The notes: generated by a model not told the origin, from the sequence alone. 64,000 bases of DNA from Spirochaetaceae bacterium (GCA_026710565.1 JAPOQV010000210.1:1-64000); one strand, 5' to 3'. Positions 32,733 through 49,060 are shown, counted from the first letter of the stretch. Translations and numbers: made by a program.

Positions 32733-33322
32733 GCGACGTCGTAGCTACGCGTCCCGAAGGCGTCGCCGAGCACGAGCCTCAGCCGCACAAGCGCGATGCG
32801 GTGGCAAGCCTTCGCGAGATGCTCGAGCAGGCACCGAACGCCGTGTACGCGGACTACACCGGCCTGGATGTCAGCGCGATGACCGCGCTGCGGCGAGCCC
32901 TTGGGGAACAGGACTCCACCCTGCGGGTGGTGAAGAACCGGTTCATGCGGATCGCCCTGGATTCGCTGCAGTTGCCGGCTTCCGATGATTGCCTGACCGG
33001 CCCGACCGCGGTGGCCACGCTGGGAGCGGAGCCGGGCGCCGCCTGCAAGGTCCTGGTGGACGCGCGACGCGATTCACCGCTGGTGATCAAGGGCGCGATG
33101 GTCGATGGGCAGATTCTGGACGCCGTTCAGGTGGAGGCGCTGGCCGCCCTGCCGCCGCGCGACCAGTTGTACGCGATGCTGCTCGCCGCCATGAACGGAC
33201 CGGTCCGCTCGGTGGCGGGGGTCCTGCAGGGGGTGATCCGAAAGCTGATCGGAACTCTGCTTGCCGTGGCGGAGAGTCAGGCGGCCGGGGACCAGGCAGG
33301 CGCAGATGAAACAGACGGTTGA
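32729..33322 (+). CDS. rplJ: 50S ribosomal protein L10
   Basis: 197 residues from ATG 32729, which overlaps the rplA stop; a longer frame from 32693 would sit inside rplA. Core NAVYADYTGLDVSAMTALRRAL and VVKNRFMRIAL are typical; the C-terminal helix that binds L12 dimers is present. N-terminal 25 residues and the acidic C-tail are somewhat longer than average. Confidence 0.95.
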   Translation: MSDVVATRPEGVAEHEPQPHKRDAVASLREMLEQAPNAVYADYTGLDVSAMTALRRALGEQDSTLRVVKNRFMRIALDSLQLPASDDCLTGPTAVATLGAEPGAACKVLVDARRDSPLVIKGAMVDGQILDAVQVEALAALPPRDQLYAMLLAAMNGPVRSVAGVLQGVIRKLIGTLLAVAESQAAGDQAGADETDG

Positions 33323-33367
33323 GACCGAACCGACCGAAATAGCAAAGAGAACGTTTAGGAGCAGACG

Positions 33368-33754
33368 ATGGGCAAGCTGACAGCAGAGCAGATCATGGAC
33401 GGGATCGCGGAGATGACCGTTCTGGAGGTGTCCGAACTGGTCAAGGCCATGGAGGACAAGTTTGGGGTGACCGCCGCGGCACCCGTGGCCGCGGTGGCGG
33501 TGGCGCCTGACGCGGGCGATGCCGCGGAGGAAGAGGAGCAGACGGAGTTCACCGTCATCCTCAAGTCATTCGCGGACGGCAAGAAGATTCCGGTCATCAA
33601 GGAGGTCCGCGCCCTCACCGGACTCGGCCTCAAGGAGGCCAAGGACCTGGTCGAAGCCGGCGACAAGCCGGTCAAGGAGATGGTCGGCAAGGAAGAGGCC
33701 GACACGGCCAAGGACAGGCTGGAGAGCGCTGGCGGCGTCGTTGAGCTCAAGTAG
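33368..33754 (+). CDS. rplL: 50S ribosomal protein L7/L12
   Basis: 128 residues. N-terminal dimerisation helices ([19 protein letters not shown]), an Ala/Val/Pro hinge, and the C-terminal factor-binding domain with [21 protein letters not shown]. Standard length; GGAG precedes ATG 33368. Multiple dimers bind L10 and recruit EF-G, EF-Tu and IF2. Followed by a hairpin before rpoB. Confidence 0.97.
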   Translation: MGKLTAEQIMDGIAEMTVLEVSELVKAMEDKFGVTAAAPVAAVAVAPDAGDAAEEEEQTEFTVILKSFADGKKIPVIKEVRALTGLGLKEAKDLVEAGDKPVKEMVGKEEADTAKDRLESAGGVVELK

Positions 33755-33799
33755 CCCGACTCCAGCACCGACCGACAACAGAACCGACGCGTCTCATCC

Positions 33800-33816
33800 C
33801 CGGCCCGCGCGGCCGG
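33800..33816 (+). promoter_or_regulatory. hairpin in the rplL-rpoB gap
   Basis: Six-base arms CCGGCC / GGCCGG around CGCGC lie 20 bases before the rpoB start. In E. coli this gap holds a partial terminator and RNase III site that lower rpoBC expression relative to rplJL; this stem could serve the same purpose, but it has no U-run. Confidence 0.4.
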
Positions 33817-33835
33817 TCTGACAGGAGGAGTATGT

Positions 33836-36800
33836 ATGCCCGGTACGCTTACCAAGGTTCCGCGCCAGTTCCTGGGACGTGGCTCGGATGACGTGATGGC
33901 CATGCCGAACCTCGTGGACATTCAGATCTCGTCCTACGAGCGTCTGCTGCAGCGCGAGCGGTTGCGCGACGGCGAGGCGCCGGAACGGCAGGGGCTCGAG
34001 GAGGTATTCCGCGACGTGTTTCCGATCGAGAGTCCGAACGGAGACATGGTCCTGGAGTACGCCGGCTACTCGCTCGACGAGGCGAACATCAAGTTCTCGG
34101 AGAGCGCCTGCAAGACCAAGGGGCTGACCTACGCGATCCCGATCAAGGCCCGGATCAACCTGGTCTTCCTGCAGACGGGTGAAATCCGGCAGAAGGAAAT
34201 CTACATGGGAGACATCCCGCTCATGACCGAGCGGGGGACCTTCATCATCAACGGCGCCGAGCGCGTCGTGGTCAGCCAGATCCACCGCTCGCCCGGCGCG
34301 ATCTTCTCGCACGAGAAGGGCGTCTACGCGTCTCGGATTATCCCCTACCGCGGCTCCTGGCTGGAGTTCGAGATCGACCAGAAGAAGGAGTTGATCTACG
34401 CCAAGATCGACCGCAAGAAGCGCCTGCTGGCCACGGTGTTCCTGCGCGCGCTGGGATTCGACAGCCGCGAAGCGATCGTCGACCTGTTCTATCGGCGGAC
34501 GACCATGCCGGTGTCTGCCGACCCGGAGGCGAAGTCGCAGCTTGTCGGCAAGATATTGTCACGGCCGGTGCACCGCGACGACACCCGCCTGTACCGAGCC
34601 GGCGAGAAGCTGCTGTCCCACGATGTCGAGGAGCTGGCCAACCTGCAGGTTCCCGAGGTCGAGGTCATAGACTCCGACCATCCGGACAGCCTGCACTCAC
34701 CCATCGTGATCAACTGCTTCGAGCGCGAGGAGACCAGGCTGGTCCCGAGCGACGAGGACGACGAGCTGACCAGGGAAGACGCGGTCATCCGTGTCTATTC
34801 GGCCATCAAACCCGGGGAGCCGGTCACGATTGAGAGCGCCGAGAAGGATCTGCACAGCATGTTCTTCTCCTCGCGCCGCTACGACCTGGGGCGGGTGGGG
34901 CGCTACAAGCTCAACAAGAAGTTCGACTATGCCGAGCCGCCGGAGACGCACACCCTGGTCCCGGAAGACATCGTCAACACGATGATCATGCTCACCAAGG
35001 TCTACATCGGCGAAGGCAACGTCGATGACATCGACCACCTGGGCAACCGCCGCATCCGCTCGGTCGGAGAGCTCCTGACCAACCATCTGAAGATCGCCTT
35101 CTCCCGCATGGAGCGCATCGCCAAGGAGCGCATGTCGCTGAAGGAGGCGGACACCATCCGGCCACAGGACCTGGTATCGATCAAACCGATCGTGGCCACC
35201 ATCAAGGAGTTCTTCGGGTCCAGCCAGCTCTCCCAGTTCATGGAGCAGGTCAACCCGCTGGCGGAGCTGACCCACAAGAGGCGGCTGAACGCGCTCGGCC
35301 CCGGCGGTCTGTCTCGGGATCGCGCCGGCTTCGAGGTGCGCGACGTCCACTACACCCACTACGGCCGCATGTGCCCGATCGAAACCCCGGAAGGGCCGAA
35401 CATCGGGCTGATCGTGTCGCTGGCCAACTACACGCGGGTCAACTCGTACGGCTTCCTGGAGACCCCGTACCGCAAGGTGATCGACGGCCGCGTCACGCGC
35501 GAGATCGAATACCTGTCGGCCATCGACGAGGAGAAGTACTTCATCGCCCAGGCGGGAGCGCCGGTCGACGACGACGGGCAGTTCACGGAAACCCTGGTGC
35601 CGGTCCGGCGCGGCGGTGACTACATCACGCGCGAGCCGGACTCCATCCAGTACATGGACGTGTCGCCCAAGCAGATCATCTCGGTATCCGCCTCGTTGAT
35701 CCCGTTTCTGGAGCACGACGACGCGAACCGGGCGCTGATGGGGTCGAACATGCAGCGGCAGGCGGTGCCGCTGATCATTCCGGAGCCGCCACGGGTGGGC
35801 ACCGGCATGGAGGAGAAGACCGCCTACGATTCCGGCGTGCTGGTGCTTACCAGGCGGGCGGGCGTGGTCGAGTACGTCAGCTCCCAGCGGGTGGAGATCC
35901 GTCCCGACGGCGCCGCCGACGGCGAGATCGACACCTATCCGATGGTCAAGTACCAGCGCACCAACCAGGATACCTGTTTCCTGCAGAAGCCGGTGTGCGC
36001 CGTCGGCGACCGGGTGGAGGCCGGCCAGGTCCTGGCCGACGGACCGTCCACCTATGCCGGCGAGCTGGCGCTGGGGCGCAACGTGATCGTCGCGTTCATG
36101 CCGTGGAACGGCTACAACTACGAGGACGCCATCCTGGTCTCCTCGCGCGTGGTCAAGGAGGACGTGTTCACGTCCATCCACATCAAGGAGTTCTCGATCG
36201 AGGTGCGCGAGACCAAGCTCGGTCCGGAGAAGATCACTCGCGACATCCCCAACACGGCGGAGGACGCCTTCGAGCACCTGGACGCCGAGGGGATCGTCCG
36301 CATCGGGGCCAAGGTGAAGTCAGGGTCCATCCTGGTCGGCAAGGTCACGCCCAAGAGCGAGACCGACTCCACGCCCGAATTCAAGCTGCTGAACTCGATC
36401 TTCGGCGAGAAGGCCAAGGAGGTGCGCGACACCTCGCTGCGCATCCAGCATGGCGTGGAAGGCACGGTGATCGACGTGCAGCGCATGCGCCGCTCGGCCG
36501 GCGACGAGTTGAGTCCGGGCGTCGAGGAAGTGGTCAAGGTGCTGGTCGCCTCCAAGCGCAAGCTGCAGGAAGGCGACAAGATGGCCGGCCGCCACGGCAA
36601 CAAGGGAGTGATCGCCCGCGTGCTGCCGGTAGAGGACATGCCGTTCATGGCCGACGGCACCGCCGTGGACGTGGTGCTGAATCCGCTCGGCGTCCCGTCG
36701 CGGATGAACCTGGGCCAGATCATGGAGACCCAGCTCGGCTGGGCCGGACTGAGACTGGACGAGTGGTACGCGACGCCGGTGTTCCAGTCGGCGTCGAACG

Positions 36801-37318
36801 ACATGATCGAAGACAAACTGTCCCAGGCGGAGCTGCCGTCCAGCTCCAAGATCACGCTGTACGACGGACTGACGGGCGAACCGTTCGAGAACCCGGTCAC
36901 CTGCGGGGTGATCTACATGATGAAGCTCAGCCACCTGGTCGACGACAAGATGCACTCGCGTTCCACGGGGCCGTACTCGCTGGTCACCCAGCAGCCGCTC
37001 GGCGGCAAGGCTCAGAACGGCGGCCAGCGGCTCGGCGAGATGGAGGTGTGGGCGCTGGAGGCATACGGCGCGGCAAACACGCTGCGGGAGTTGCTCACGG
37101 TCAAGTCCGATGACATGAACGGCCGCGCCAAGGTGTACGAGAGCATCGTCAAGGGTGAGCCGTTCGAGTCCGGCGGCATCCCCGAGTCGTTCAACGTGCT
37201 CGTGCAGGAGCTGCGCGGCCTGGCGCTGGACATAACGATCTTCGACGGCAAGGGCAAGCCCGTGCCTCTCACCGAGCGGGACGAGGAGCTGATCACCCGC
37301 GAGGGAGCGCGCTTCTGA
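33836..37318 (+). CDS. rpoB: DNA-directed RNA polymerase subunit beta
   Basis: 1160 residues, start ATG 33836 behind AGGAGG. Rif cluster I reads [15 protein letters not shown] and [17 protein letters not shown]: Asn485 replaces E. coli Ser531, and Glu, Val and Ala replace Asp516, Asn518 and Ser522. [17 protein letters not shown] and [20 protein letters not shown] are the active-centre motifs; the C-terminus ([20 protein letters not shown]) contacts beta-prime. It lacks the large lineage-specific inserts of proteobacterial RpoB. Asn at the 531 position is the residue reported to make Treponema and Borrelia naturally rifampicin resistant. Confidence 0.99.
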   Translation: MPGTLTKVPRQFLGRGSDDVMAMPNLVDIQISSYERLLQRERLRDGEAPERQGLEEVFRDVFPIESPNGDMVLEYAGYSLDEANIKFSESACKTKGLTYAIPIKARINLVFLQTGEIRQKEIYMGDIPLMTERGTFIINGAERVVVSQIHRSPGAIFSHEKGVYASRIIPYRGSWLEFEIDQKKELIYAKIDRKKRLLATVFLRALGFDSREAIVDLFYRRTTMPVSADPEAKSQLVGKILSRPVHRDDTRLYRAGEKLLSHDVEELANLQVPEVEVIDSDHPDSLHSPIVINCFEREETRLVPSDEDDELTREDAVIRVYSAIKPGEPVTIESAEKDLHSMFFSSRRYDLGRVGRYKLNKKFDYAEPPETHTLVPEDIVNTMIMLTKVYIGEGNVDDIDHLGNRRIRSVGELLTNHLKIAFSRMERIAKERMSLKEADTIRPQDLVSIKPIVATIKEFFGSSQLSQFMEQVNPLAELTHKRRLNALGPGGLSRDRAGFEVRDVHYTHYGRMCPIETPEGPNIGLIVSLANYTRVNSYGFLETPYRKVIDGRVTREIEYLSAIDEEKYFIAQAGAPVDDDGQFTETLVPVRRGGDYITREPDSIQYMDVSPKQIISVSASLIPFLEHDDANRALMGSNMQRQAVPLIIPEPPRVGTGMEEKTAYDSGVLVLTRRAGVVEYVSSQRVEIRPDGAADGEIDTYPMVKYQRTNQDTCFLQKPVCAVGDRVEAGQVLADGPSTYAGELALGRNVIVAFMPWNGYNYEDAILVSSRVVKEDVFTSIHIKEFSIEVRETKLGPEKITRDIPNTAEDAFEHLDAEGIVRIGAKVKSGSILVGKVTPKSETDSTPEFKLLNSIFGEKAKEVRDTSLRIQHGVEGTVIDVQRMRRSAGDELSPGVEEVVKVLVASKRKLQEGDKMAGRHGNKGVIARVLPVEDMPFMADGTAVDVVLNPLGVPSRMNLGQIMETQLGWAGLRLDEWYATPVFQSASNDMIEDKLSQAELPSSSKITLYDGLTGEPFENPVTCGVIYMMKLSHLVDDKMHSRSTGPYSLVTQQPLGGKAQNGGQRLGEMEVWALEAYGAANTLRELLTVKSDDMNGRAKVYESIVKGEPFESGGIPESFNVLVQELRGLALDITIFDGKGKPVPLTERDEELITREGARF

Positions 37319-37384
37319 TGGGAAGGCTGCCGGTGCAGACATACGGTCCGTGGTCGCAGAGATCCGACAGGAGGGGAGGAGCTC

Positions 37385-41638
<4,254 letters not shown>

Positions 41639-41683
41639 TCTCGGCCGATCGGCGGCGTTTGCGGACCGCGTTTGACGCCCCGC

Positions 41684-41713
41684 TTGACGAGCCGTGTCGT
41701 CGCTCGGTAGATT
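41684..41713 (+). promoter_or_regulatory. candidate promoter P1 of the str operon
   Basis: TTGACG (41684-41689), an 18-base spacer and TAGATT (41708-41713). Five of six and four of six bases match the sigma-70 consensus. A small hairpin follows directly. Confidence 0.45.
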
Positions 41714-41792
41714 CCGGGGCGAGCAGCCCCGAAAGCGGAGGCGGCGCGCCATCGCGCCCGTTGCCGTCGCAGAAAAGGAAGGTCGGGGGTAC

Positions 41793-41822
41793 TTGACTGC
41801 CCGTGTCGAAGGCGCGTATGGT
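41793..41822 (+). promoter_or_regulatory. candidate promoter P2 of the str operon
   Basis: TTGACT (41793-41798), an 18-base spacer and TATGGT (41817-41822). It would drive rpsL and probably the whole tightly packed run downstream. It lies about 130 bases before the rpsL start. Confidence 0.5.
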
Positions 41823-41951
41823 AGTGGCTCGGTTTCTCGAAAGCCGTAGGCACCTGCGGTCAGCCTGAGTCCGCATGTCGGCGGTCCGCCGGCAGGAAGG
41901 GTGTACCCGTGAAGGGGAAGTGGAAGTTCGTTTGAGTGTGAGGAGTAAGGA

Positions 41952-42326
41952 GTGCCGACGATAAATCAGCTTGTCCGGAACGGACGCAAGCGCAGCACCA
42001 AGACCAGCAAGAGTCCGGCGCTGCAGTCGTGCCCGCAGAAGCGCGGGGTGTGCACGCGGGTGATGATCGTCACCCCGCGCAAGCCGAACTCCGCTCTGCG
42101 CAAGGTGGCGCGCGTGCGGCTGGTTTCGGGTGTCGAGGTCACTGCCTATATCCCCGGAATCGGGCACAATCTGCAGGAGCACTCCGTGGTCCTGATCCGG
42201 GGCGGGCGGGTCAAGGATCTGGCCGGTGTCCGCTACCACGTGGTGCGCGGGGCCAAGGACACGCTCGGTGTCGACGATCGGCGTCGGGCGCGATCGAAGT
42301 ACGGCACCAAGCGGCCGAAGACCTGA
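41952..42326 (+). CDS. rpsL: 30S ribosomal protein S12
   Basis: 124 residues from GTG 41952, behind GGAG. The core [19 protein letters not shown] and [20 protein letters not shown] is standard, and the numbering matches E. coli. Residue 43 is Arg (TPRKPNSAL; codon CGC at 42078) where most bacteria have Lys, and residue 91 is Ala (VKDLAGVRY) where Pro is usual; both are sites of streptomycin resistance mutations in other bacteria. Sits at the decoding centre. First gene of the str group. Confidence 0.98.
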   Translation: MPTINQLVRNGRKRSTKTSKSPALQSCPQKRGVCTRVMIVTPRKPNSALRKVARVRLVSGVEVTAYIPGIGHNLQEHSVVLIRGGRVKDLAGVRYHVVRGAKDTLGVDDRRRARSKYGTKRPKT

Positions 42327-42377
42327 GGGTCGTCACCGGCCAGCTCGTAGCGGGATTAGTTTCAGGGAGCCCACGAA

Positions 42378-42848
42378 ATGCCTAGACGTAGCGTAAGTAC
42401 GCAGCGGCGCGACGTGCGCGATGCGCGATTTCGCGACCCGCTTGCGGGACGGTTCATCAACAGCATGCTGATGCGCGGCAAGAAGTCGCTGGCGGCACGC
42501 ACCTTCTATCAGGCCCTCGACTTCATGGAAGGCAAGGGAGACGGCGAGCCGATCGAGATGTTCCACAAGGCGGTGGCCAACATCAAGCCGATGCTGGAAG
42601 TGAAGTCGCGGCGCGTGGGCGGATCCACCTACCAGGTGCCGGTGGAGGTTCGCGACGACCGGCAGCTCGCGCTCGCGATCCGCTGGCTGCTGCAGTTCGC
42701 GCGCGCGCGTCGCGGGCGTTCGATGGCCGAACGGCTGGGCGCGGAGCTTCTGGACGCCTACAACAACACCGGCTCGGCCGCAAAGAAGAAAGAGGACACG
42801 CACCGCATGGCCGAGGCCAATCGGGCGTTCGCCCACTACCGCTGGTAG
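42378..42848 (+). CDS. rpsG: 30S ribosomal protein S7
   Basis: 156 residues. [38 protein letters not shown] and the C-terminal [21 protein letters not shown] are family features. Primary binder of the 16S rRNA 3' major domain and, in E. coli, translational repressor of the str operon. Standard length, ATG 42378. Confidence 0.97.
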   Translation: MPRRSVSTQRRDVRDARFRDPLAGRFINSMLMRGKKSLAARTFYQALDFMEGKGDGEPIEMFHKAVANIKPMLEVKSRRVGGSTYQVPVEVRDDRQLALAIRWLLQFARARRGRSMAERLGAELLDAYNNTGSAAKKKEDTHRMAEANRAFAHYRW

Positions 42849-42888
42849 ACGGCAGCGTTGGTAGACGAAGGGCACAGACGGCACACTG

Positions 42889-45024
42889 ATGGCGGAACGG
42901 ACGAATCGGCGTGAATCGGCGCGGTCTCATCCACTGGAGCGGACGCGCAACATCGGCATCATGGCGCACATCGATGCCGGCAAGACCACCACGACCGAGC
43001 GCATGCTCTATTACACCGGTCGCAAGCACAAGCTCGGAGAGGTGCACGACGGCCAGGCCGAGATGGACTGGATGGAGTTGGAGAAGGAGCGCGGTATCAC
43101 CATCACCGCAGCCGCCACCTCCTGCCCGTGGCGGGAGCATGCCATCAACATCATCGACACGCCCGGTCACGTGGACTTCACCGTGGAGGTGGAGCGCTCG
43201 CTGTGCATCCTGGACGGGGCCGTGGCGGTATTCTGCGCGGTCGGCGGCGTGGAGCCGCAGAGCGAGACGGTGTGGAAGCAGGCCACCCGCTACCGGGTCC
43301 CTCGGATTGTGTTCGTCAACAAGATGGATCGCACCGGAGCGCGTTTCTCGGACGTGGTCGACGAGTTGCACGACAAGCTCGGGGCCGACGCCGTGCCGAT
43401 CCAGATCCCGGTGACCGAGGGCCCGGGCTTCGCAAGCCTCATCGATCTGGTTTCGATGCAGCTCGTCGAGTGGGAGGACACCGGTCAGGGTACGGAGTAC
43501 CGCGCCCGGCCGATCGCCGCCGATCTCCTTCCGACCGCGGAGGCGCACCGCATCGAGCTTCACGAGAAGCTCGCCGACCACGACGACTCGTTCATGGAGG
43601 AGTATCTGGACGGCGCGGAATTCTCTCCGGAACGCGTGCGGCAGGTGATCAGGAAGGCCACCTGCGCCGGCGAACTGTTCCCGGTGCTGTGCGGCGCGGC
43701 ATTCAAGAACAAGGGAGTCCAGTTGCTCCTGGATGCGGTCGTCGAATACCTGCCTTCACCTCTGGACAAGGAACCCGTGTCGGGCATCCGGCCCGCCGAC
43801 GGTGAATACGTCGACCGCAAGCCTGCCGATGACGAGCCGTTTTCGGCGATGGCCTTCAAGGTCACCACGGACCCCTACGTGGGCCGGCTCACGTATGTCC
43901 GCGTCTATTCGGGCGTGTTGCAGTCAGGCTCATACGTGTTCAACGCGACCGCCGATGTGCGCGAACGCGCCACCCGCATCCTGCGCATGCACGCCAATCG
44001 ACGCGAGGAAGTCGATGCGCTGCGTACCGGCGACATCGGCGCCGTGGTAGGCGCACGGCGCACGACCACCGGCGACACGCTGTGCGACGCCGATGCCCGA
44101 CTGTTGCTCGAGTCGATGGTGTTTCCCGACCCGGTCGTGTCCATCGCCATCGAGCCGAAGTCGAAGGCCGAGTCCGACAAGCTCGGCCTCGCTTTGCGCG
44201 CGTTGTCCGAGGAGGATCCGACCTTCCACGTACGCTACGACGCGGAGGTCGGCCAGACGATCATCTCCGGGATGGGCGAGTTGCATCTGGACGTGCTGGT
44301 GCAGCGGCTTCTGCGCGAGTATTCGGTGGACGCCGATGTCGGACGGCCCGAGGTGGCCTACCGGGAGGCGCTCACCAGGGCGACCGAGTCCGAAGGGCGT
44401 TTCGTGCGTCAGACCGGCGGCCGCGGGCAGTACGGTCACGTCGTGATGCGGTTCGAGCCGTTGCCGCCGGGTGCCGGGTTCGCGTTCGAGAGCAAGATCA
44501 TTGGCGGCGCCGTGCCCAAGGAGTACATTCCGGCGGTGCAGAAGGGAATCGCCCAGGCCAAGGAGACCGGGTCGATCGCCGGGTATCCGATGGTCGACTT
44601 TCGAGCCGTCTTGCTTGATGGCTCGTACCACGAGGTCGACTCCAGCGAGGTCGCCTTCAGCGTGGCGGCCACGATGGCGTACCACGAAGCCGTGCGCCGC
44701 GCCGGCCCTGCGATCCTGGAGCCGATCATGGATGTGGAGGTGTGCGCGCCCGACGAGTATCTGGGAGACGTGATCGCGGACCTGGGTGCCCGTTCGGGTC
44801 AGATCGGATCCGTGGACGACCGCTTCGGCGGCAAGGTCGTCACGGCCGGCGTGCCCCTGAGGTGCATGTTCGGGTATGCTACCGCGCTGCGTTCGATGAC
44901 GAGCGGGCGCGGCAACCATACGATGCAGTTCGCTGCCTACCGCCGGGTACCCGCCGCGGTGCAGGAAGAGATCATTCAGCGCGCAGGGCGCGCTGCGGAA
45001 CGGAACCAGACTCCCGTAGCTTGA
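42889..45024 (+). CDS. fusA: elongation factor G
   Basis: 711 residues of canonical EF-G. G1 [17 protein letters not shown]2/switch [13 protein letters not shown]3 [17 protein letters not shown]4 NKMD, followed by domains II-V with [18 protein letters not shown]. Promotes translocation and, with RRF, ribosome recycling. Located in the classic position between S7 and EF-Tu, so it is the main translocase; spirochaetes often carry a second EF-G elsewhere. No long hairpin separates it from tuf. Confidence 0.98.
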   Translation: MAERTNRRESARSHPLERTRNIGIMAHIDAGKTTTTERMLYYTGRKHKLGEVHDGQAEMDWMELEKERGITITAAATSCPWREHAINIIDTPGHVDFTVEVERSLCILDGAVAVFCAVGGVEPQSETVWKQATRYRVPRIVFVNKMDRTGARFSDVVDELHDKLGADAVPIQIPVTEGPGFASLIDLVSMQLVEWEDTGQGTEYRARPIAADLLPTAEAHRIELHEKLADHDDSFMEEYLDGAEFSPERVRQVIRKATCAGELFPVLCGAAFKNKGVQLLLDAVVEYLPSPLDKEPVSGIRPADGEYVDRKPADDEPFSAMAFKVTTDPYVGRLTYVRVYSGVLQSGSYVFNATADVRERATRILRMHANRREEVDALRTGDIGAVVGARRTTTGDTLCDADARLLLESMVFPDPVVSIAIEPKSKAESDKLGLALRALSEEDPTFHVRYDAEVGQTIISGMGELHLDVLVQRLLREYSVDADVGRPEVAYREALTRATESEGRFVRQTGGRGQYGHVVMRFEPLPPGAGFAFESKIIGGAVPKEYIPAVQKGIAQAKETGSIAGYPMVDFRAVLLDGSYHEVDSSEVAFSVAATMAYHEAVRRAGPAILEPIMDVEVCAPDEYLGDVIADLGARSGQIGSVDDRFGGKVVTAGVPLRCMFGYATALRSMTSGRGNHTMQFAAYRRVPAAVQEEIIQRAGRAAERNQTPVA

Positions 45025-45070
45025 GGAGTCCAGGGCTAGTCGAGGAGAACAGGTCAAGGAGACACAAGGG

Positions 45071-46261
<1,191 letters not shown>

Positions 46262-46292
46262 GGCGACGGGAGAGGCTGGCTGGTACCGGACG

Positions 46293-46601
46293 ATGGCTAC
46301 GGAACGGATTCGGGTGCGGCTGCGTGGGTTCGACATAGAACTCGTGGATCAGAGTTCGCGGGCGATCGTGCAGACCGTGCAGAAAGCGGGAGCGCGCGTC
46401 GCGGGTCCGATCCCGCTGCCGACCCGGATCAACAAATTCACGGTGCTCCGATCCCCGCACGTATACAAGAAGTCGCGCGAGCAGTTCGAGATGAGGACCC
46501 ACAAGCGGCTCATCGACATCCTGGAGCCCAGCAGCGCCGTCATGGATGCGCTGATGAAGCTCGAGTTGCCGGCCGGCGTCGACGTCGAGATCAGGCAGTA
46601 G
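46293..46601 (+). CDS. rpsJ: 30S ribosomal protein S10
   Basis: 102 residues. [46 protein letters not shown] and RLIDILEP are characteristic. S10 sits in the 30S head and doubles as NusE in antitermination. First gene of the S10 block; 31 bases after tuf. Confidence 0.98.
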   Translation: MATERIRVRLRGFDIELVDQSSRAIVQTVQKAGARVAGPIPLPTRINKFTVLRSPHVYKKSREQFEMRTHKRLIDILEPSSAVMDALMKLELPAGVDVEIRQ

Positions 46602-46613
46602 GGAGCGTGCGGC

Positions 46614-47282
46614 GTGGTAGCGGTAGTTGGCGTCAAGGTGGGCATGACGCAGGTATTCGACGACGATGGCACGGTGCGTCCCGTGACGCTGGTGCGTGTC
46701 GAACCCAATGTCGTGATCGGTACTCGCGGCGCCGAAGGCGACGGGTATGATGCTCTGGTCCTCGGCTGGGGGACGGCCCGCAAGCGCCAGGTGACGAAGC
46801 CGTATGCGGGTCAGTTCCCGGAAGGCATCGATCCGATGCGCCGCATCATGGAGCTGCGTGGGTTCGACGGGGAGTTCGAGGTCGGGAAGCCGCTGGACCT
46901 GTCCATCTTTTCCGGCCGGCGCTTCGTGGACGTGCAGGGTGTGTCGCTCGGAAAGGGATTCCAGGGCGTGATCAAACGTCACGGGTTTCGGGGTGGCCGC
47001 GCGACGCACGGCTCGAAGTTCCATCGCACCGGGGGTTCCACCGGACAATCCGCGTGGCCGTCGCGGGTGCTGAAGGGCACGCGCATGGCGGGGCGGATGG
47101 GCGGCCGGCGCGCCACGGTGCAGAACCTCGAGCTGTTGCGGGTCGACCAGGAGCGGCGGCTGCTGGTGATCGCCGGACCGATTCCCGGCCGCCGCGGCGG
47201 GCACGTGCTGGTTGCGAGCGCGAAGAAGAAGCAGGGCGGCGGCAACGGCAGCGGCACGTTACCCGCAGGGAGTTCGGAATGA
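46614..47282 (+). CDS. rplC: 50S ribosomal protein L3
   Basis: 222 residues from GTG 46614. [21 protein letters not shown] at the start and [20 protein letters not shown] at the loop that reaches the peptidyl transferase centre. A Lys/Gly-rich tail ([11 protein letters not shown]) is added at the end. Overlaps rplD by four bases (ATGA). Confidence 0.97.
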   Translation: MVAVVGVKVGMTQVFDDDGTVRPVTLVRVEPNVVIGTRGAEGDGYDALVLGWGTARKRQVTKPYAGQFPEGIDPMRRIMELRGFDGEFEVGKPLDLSIFSGRRFVDVQGVSLGKGFQGVIKRHGFRGGRATHGSKFHRTGGSTGQSAWPSRVLKGTRMAGRMGGRRATVQNLELLRVDQERRLLVIAGPIPGRRGGHVLVASAKKKQGGGNGSGTLPAGSSE

Positions 47283-47971
47283 CGGTTCCGGTGGTAGGCC
47301 CGGACGGCAGTCCGGCCGGAGAGATCGAGTTGGACGACCGGGTCTTCGATATCGAGGTCTCGGACGGCGCGATCCATGCAGCGCTGCGCAACGAGCTTGC
47401 CAATCAGCGCGTTGGCACGGCGGCGACCAAGCGCCGCGGCCAAGTCCGTGGTGGTGGCCGCAAGCCGCACCGGCAGAAGGGTACGGGGCGCGCCCGCGCG
47501 GGATCGAGGCGATCGCCGCTGTGGGTCGGCGGCGGCATCACCTTCGGTCCGCAGCCCCGCGACTACGGGTATCGCATACCGCGCAAGGTGAAGCGACTGG
47601 CGATACGGTCGGTGCTCACCTCCAAGTGCCGGGGGAACCAGTTGATGGTCGTCGACGGCGTGCAGGCCGCGTCGGGCCGCACCCGTGAGCTCGCGGCGAC
47701 GCTGGATACCCTGTCACCGGGACTCAAGACCGTGTTGGTGTTGGGTGGCGACGATCCGATGACGCGCCGCGCAGGGCGCAACCTGTCCTCACTGCGCATT
47801 CTCTCCAGCCAACGGCTCCGGGTGCACGAACTGCTGTATGGAGACCGGGTGTTGGTGCAGCGTGATGCGGTCGGGCAGTTGAACGCCGGGTACGGCGGCG
47901 CCGGCGACGGCGCCCAGGCCGACGGCGCCCAGGCCGACGGCGCAGGTCCGGAGGCCGACGATGCCGGGTGA
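47279..47971 (+). CDS. rplD: 50S ribosomal protein L4
   Basis: 230 residues from ATG 47279. The exit-tunnel loop is [21 protein letters not shown]. The last 26 residues are an extra acidic Gly/Ala tail that includes two perfect copies of a 15-base repeat (47909-47938, GAQAD each). In enterobacteria L4 controls the S10 operon by attenuation; no leader of that type is recognised here. Overlaps rplW by 11 bases. Confidence 0.96.
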   Translation: MTVPVVGPDGSPAGEIELDDRVFDIEVSDGAIHAALRNELANQRVGTAATKRRGQVRGGGRKPHRQKGTGRARAGSRRSPLWVGGGITFGPQPRDYGYRIPRKVKRLAIRSVLTSKCRGNQLMVVDGVQAASGRTRELAATLDTLSPGLKTVLVLGGDDPMTRRAGRNLSSLRILSSQRLRVHELLYGDRVLVQRDAVGQLNAGYGGAGDGAQADGAQADGAGPEADDAG

Positions 47972-48242
47972 AATAATCATCGAGCCGCTGGTGACGGAGA
48001 AGTCCAACTCCTTGCGCGAGTCGCGGAAGTACAGCTTCCGGGTCAGTCCGCGCGCCTCCAAGCAAGAGGTGCTCGCGGAGGTCCGGCGGCTCTTCAACGT
48101 CCAGCCGGTTCGCTGCAACATCATCAATGTTCCCCGCAAGCCGAAGCGGGTTCGCTACCGTCGGGGTTACACCGCCTCTTGGAAGAAGGCGATCGTGACC
48201 CTGTCGGGTGACCAGACCATCGAGATCTTCGAGGGCGTCTGA
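47961..48242 (+). CDS. rplW: 50S ribosomal protein L23
   Basis: 93 residues. IIIEPLVTEKSNSLRESRKY, KQEVLAEVRRLFNVQPVRCN and the final basic region match L23, which lies at the tunnel exit and docks SRP and trigger factor. Starts within the rplD tail and ends on the first base of rplB. Confidence 0.96.
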   Translation: MPGEIIIEPLVTEKSNSLRESRKYSFRVSPRASKQEVLAEVRRLFNVQPVRCNIINVPRKPKRVRYRRGYTASWKKAIVTLSGDQTIEIFEGV

Positions 48243-49060
48243 TGCCAGTACGCAACCGCAAGCCGACGACACCGTCGTCCCGCTATACCACCGTTCGAGA
48301 CTATTCCGAGTTGAGCGGGGAGAGACCGGAGAAGCGGCTCACCGAAGCTCGGCCCTATCACGCCGGCCGCTCCAAGGGGCGAATCAGCGTTCGCCGCAAG
48401 GGCGGGCAGCACAAGCGTCAGTATCGCGTCGTGGACTTCAAGCGGGACAACCACGGCGTACCGGGCACGGTTCAATCGATCCAATACGATCCGAACCGCA
48501 GCGCGGATCTGGCGCTGGTGGTGTTCGCCGACGGGGACAAGCGCTATCTGTTGTCGCCCCGTGGCCTGCGCGTCGGCGCGACCGTGCAAAGCGGGCCCGG
48601 CTCGCCGATCGAGATCGGCAATTCCCTGCCGATAGGTGACTTGCCGCTGGGTATCGCCATCCACAACGTGGAGATGACGCCGGGGCGCGGCGGCCAGTTG
48701 GTGCGTGCCGCCGGCAACAGCGCCACCCTGGTCGCCCGGGAGGCCGAGTACGCCACGGTGCGGTTGCCGTCCGGGGAGACACGTCTGGTCCATGTCCGCT
48801 GCATGGCCTCGATCGGCGAGATCGGAAACCAGGACCACATGAATGTTTCGCTGGGAAAGGCCGGCCGGGCGCGCTGGATGGGGCGACGGCCCAAGGTTCG
48901 CGGAGTGGCGATGAACCCGGTCGACCATCCGCACGGTGGCGGCGAGGGCAAGGCGTCCGGAGGGCGCCATCCGGTGTCTCCCTGGGGAAAGTTGACGAAG
49001 GGGATGAAGACGCGGAAAAAGCGCAAGCGTTCCAGCGACTTCATTGTCGGCAAGCGCTGA
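48242..49060 (+). CDS. rplB: 50S ribosomal protein L2
   Basis: 272 residues. RISVRRKGGQHKRQYRVVDF, GRGGQLVRAAGNSATLVARE and the conserved GVAMNPVDHPHGGGEG loop near the peptidyl transferase centre (with its functional His) are present. Normal length. Confidence 0.98.
   Translation: MPVRNRKPTTPSSRYTTVRDYSELSGERPEKRLTEARPYHAGRSKGRISVRRKGGQHKRQYRVVDFKRDNHGVPGTVQSIQYDPNRSADLALVVFADGDKRYLLSPRGLRVGATVQSGPGSPIEIGNSLPIGDLPLGIAIHNVEMTPGRGGQLVRAAGNSATLVAREAEYATVRLPSGETRLVHVRCMASIGEIGNQDHMNVSLGKAGRARWMGRRPKVRGVAMNPVDHPHGGGEGKASGGRHPVSPWGKLTKGMKTRKKRKRSSDFIVGKR

Larger units (their letters stand above)
41639..41951. other. 313-bp intergenic region before the str/S10 gene run
   Basis: No gene is seen in this stretch. 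It holds two sigma-70-like promoters (41684-41713, 41793-41822), a small hairpin CGGGGC-GAGCA-GCCCCG at 41715-41731 without a U-run, and a long untranslated leader of about 120 bases from the second promoter to rpsL. The leader could hold an r-protein binding site (S7 or S12 mRNA control), but I could not fold one with confidence. Confidence 0.6.
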
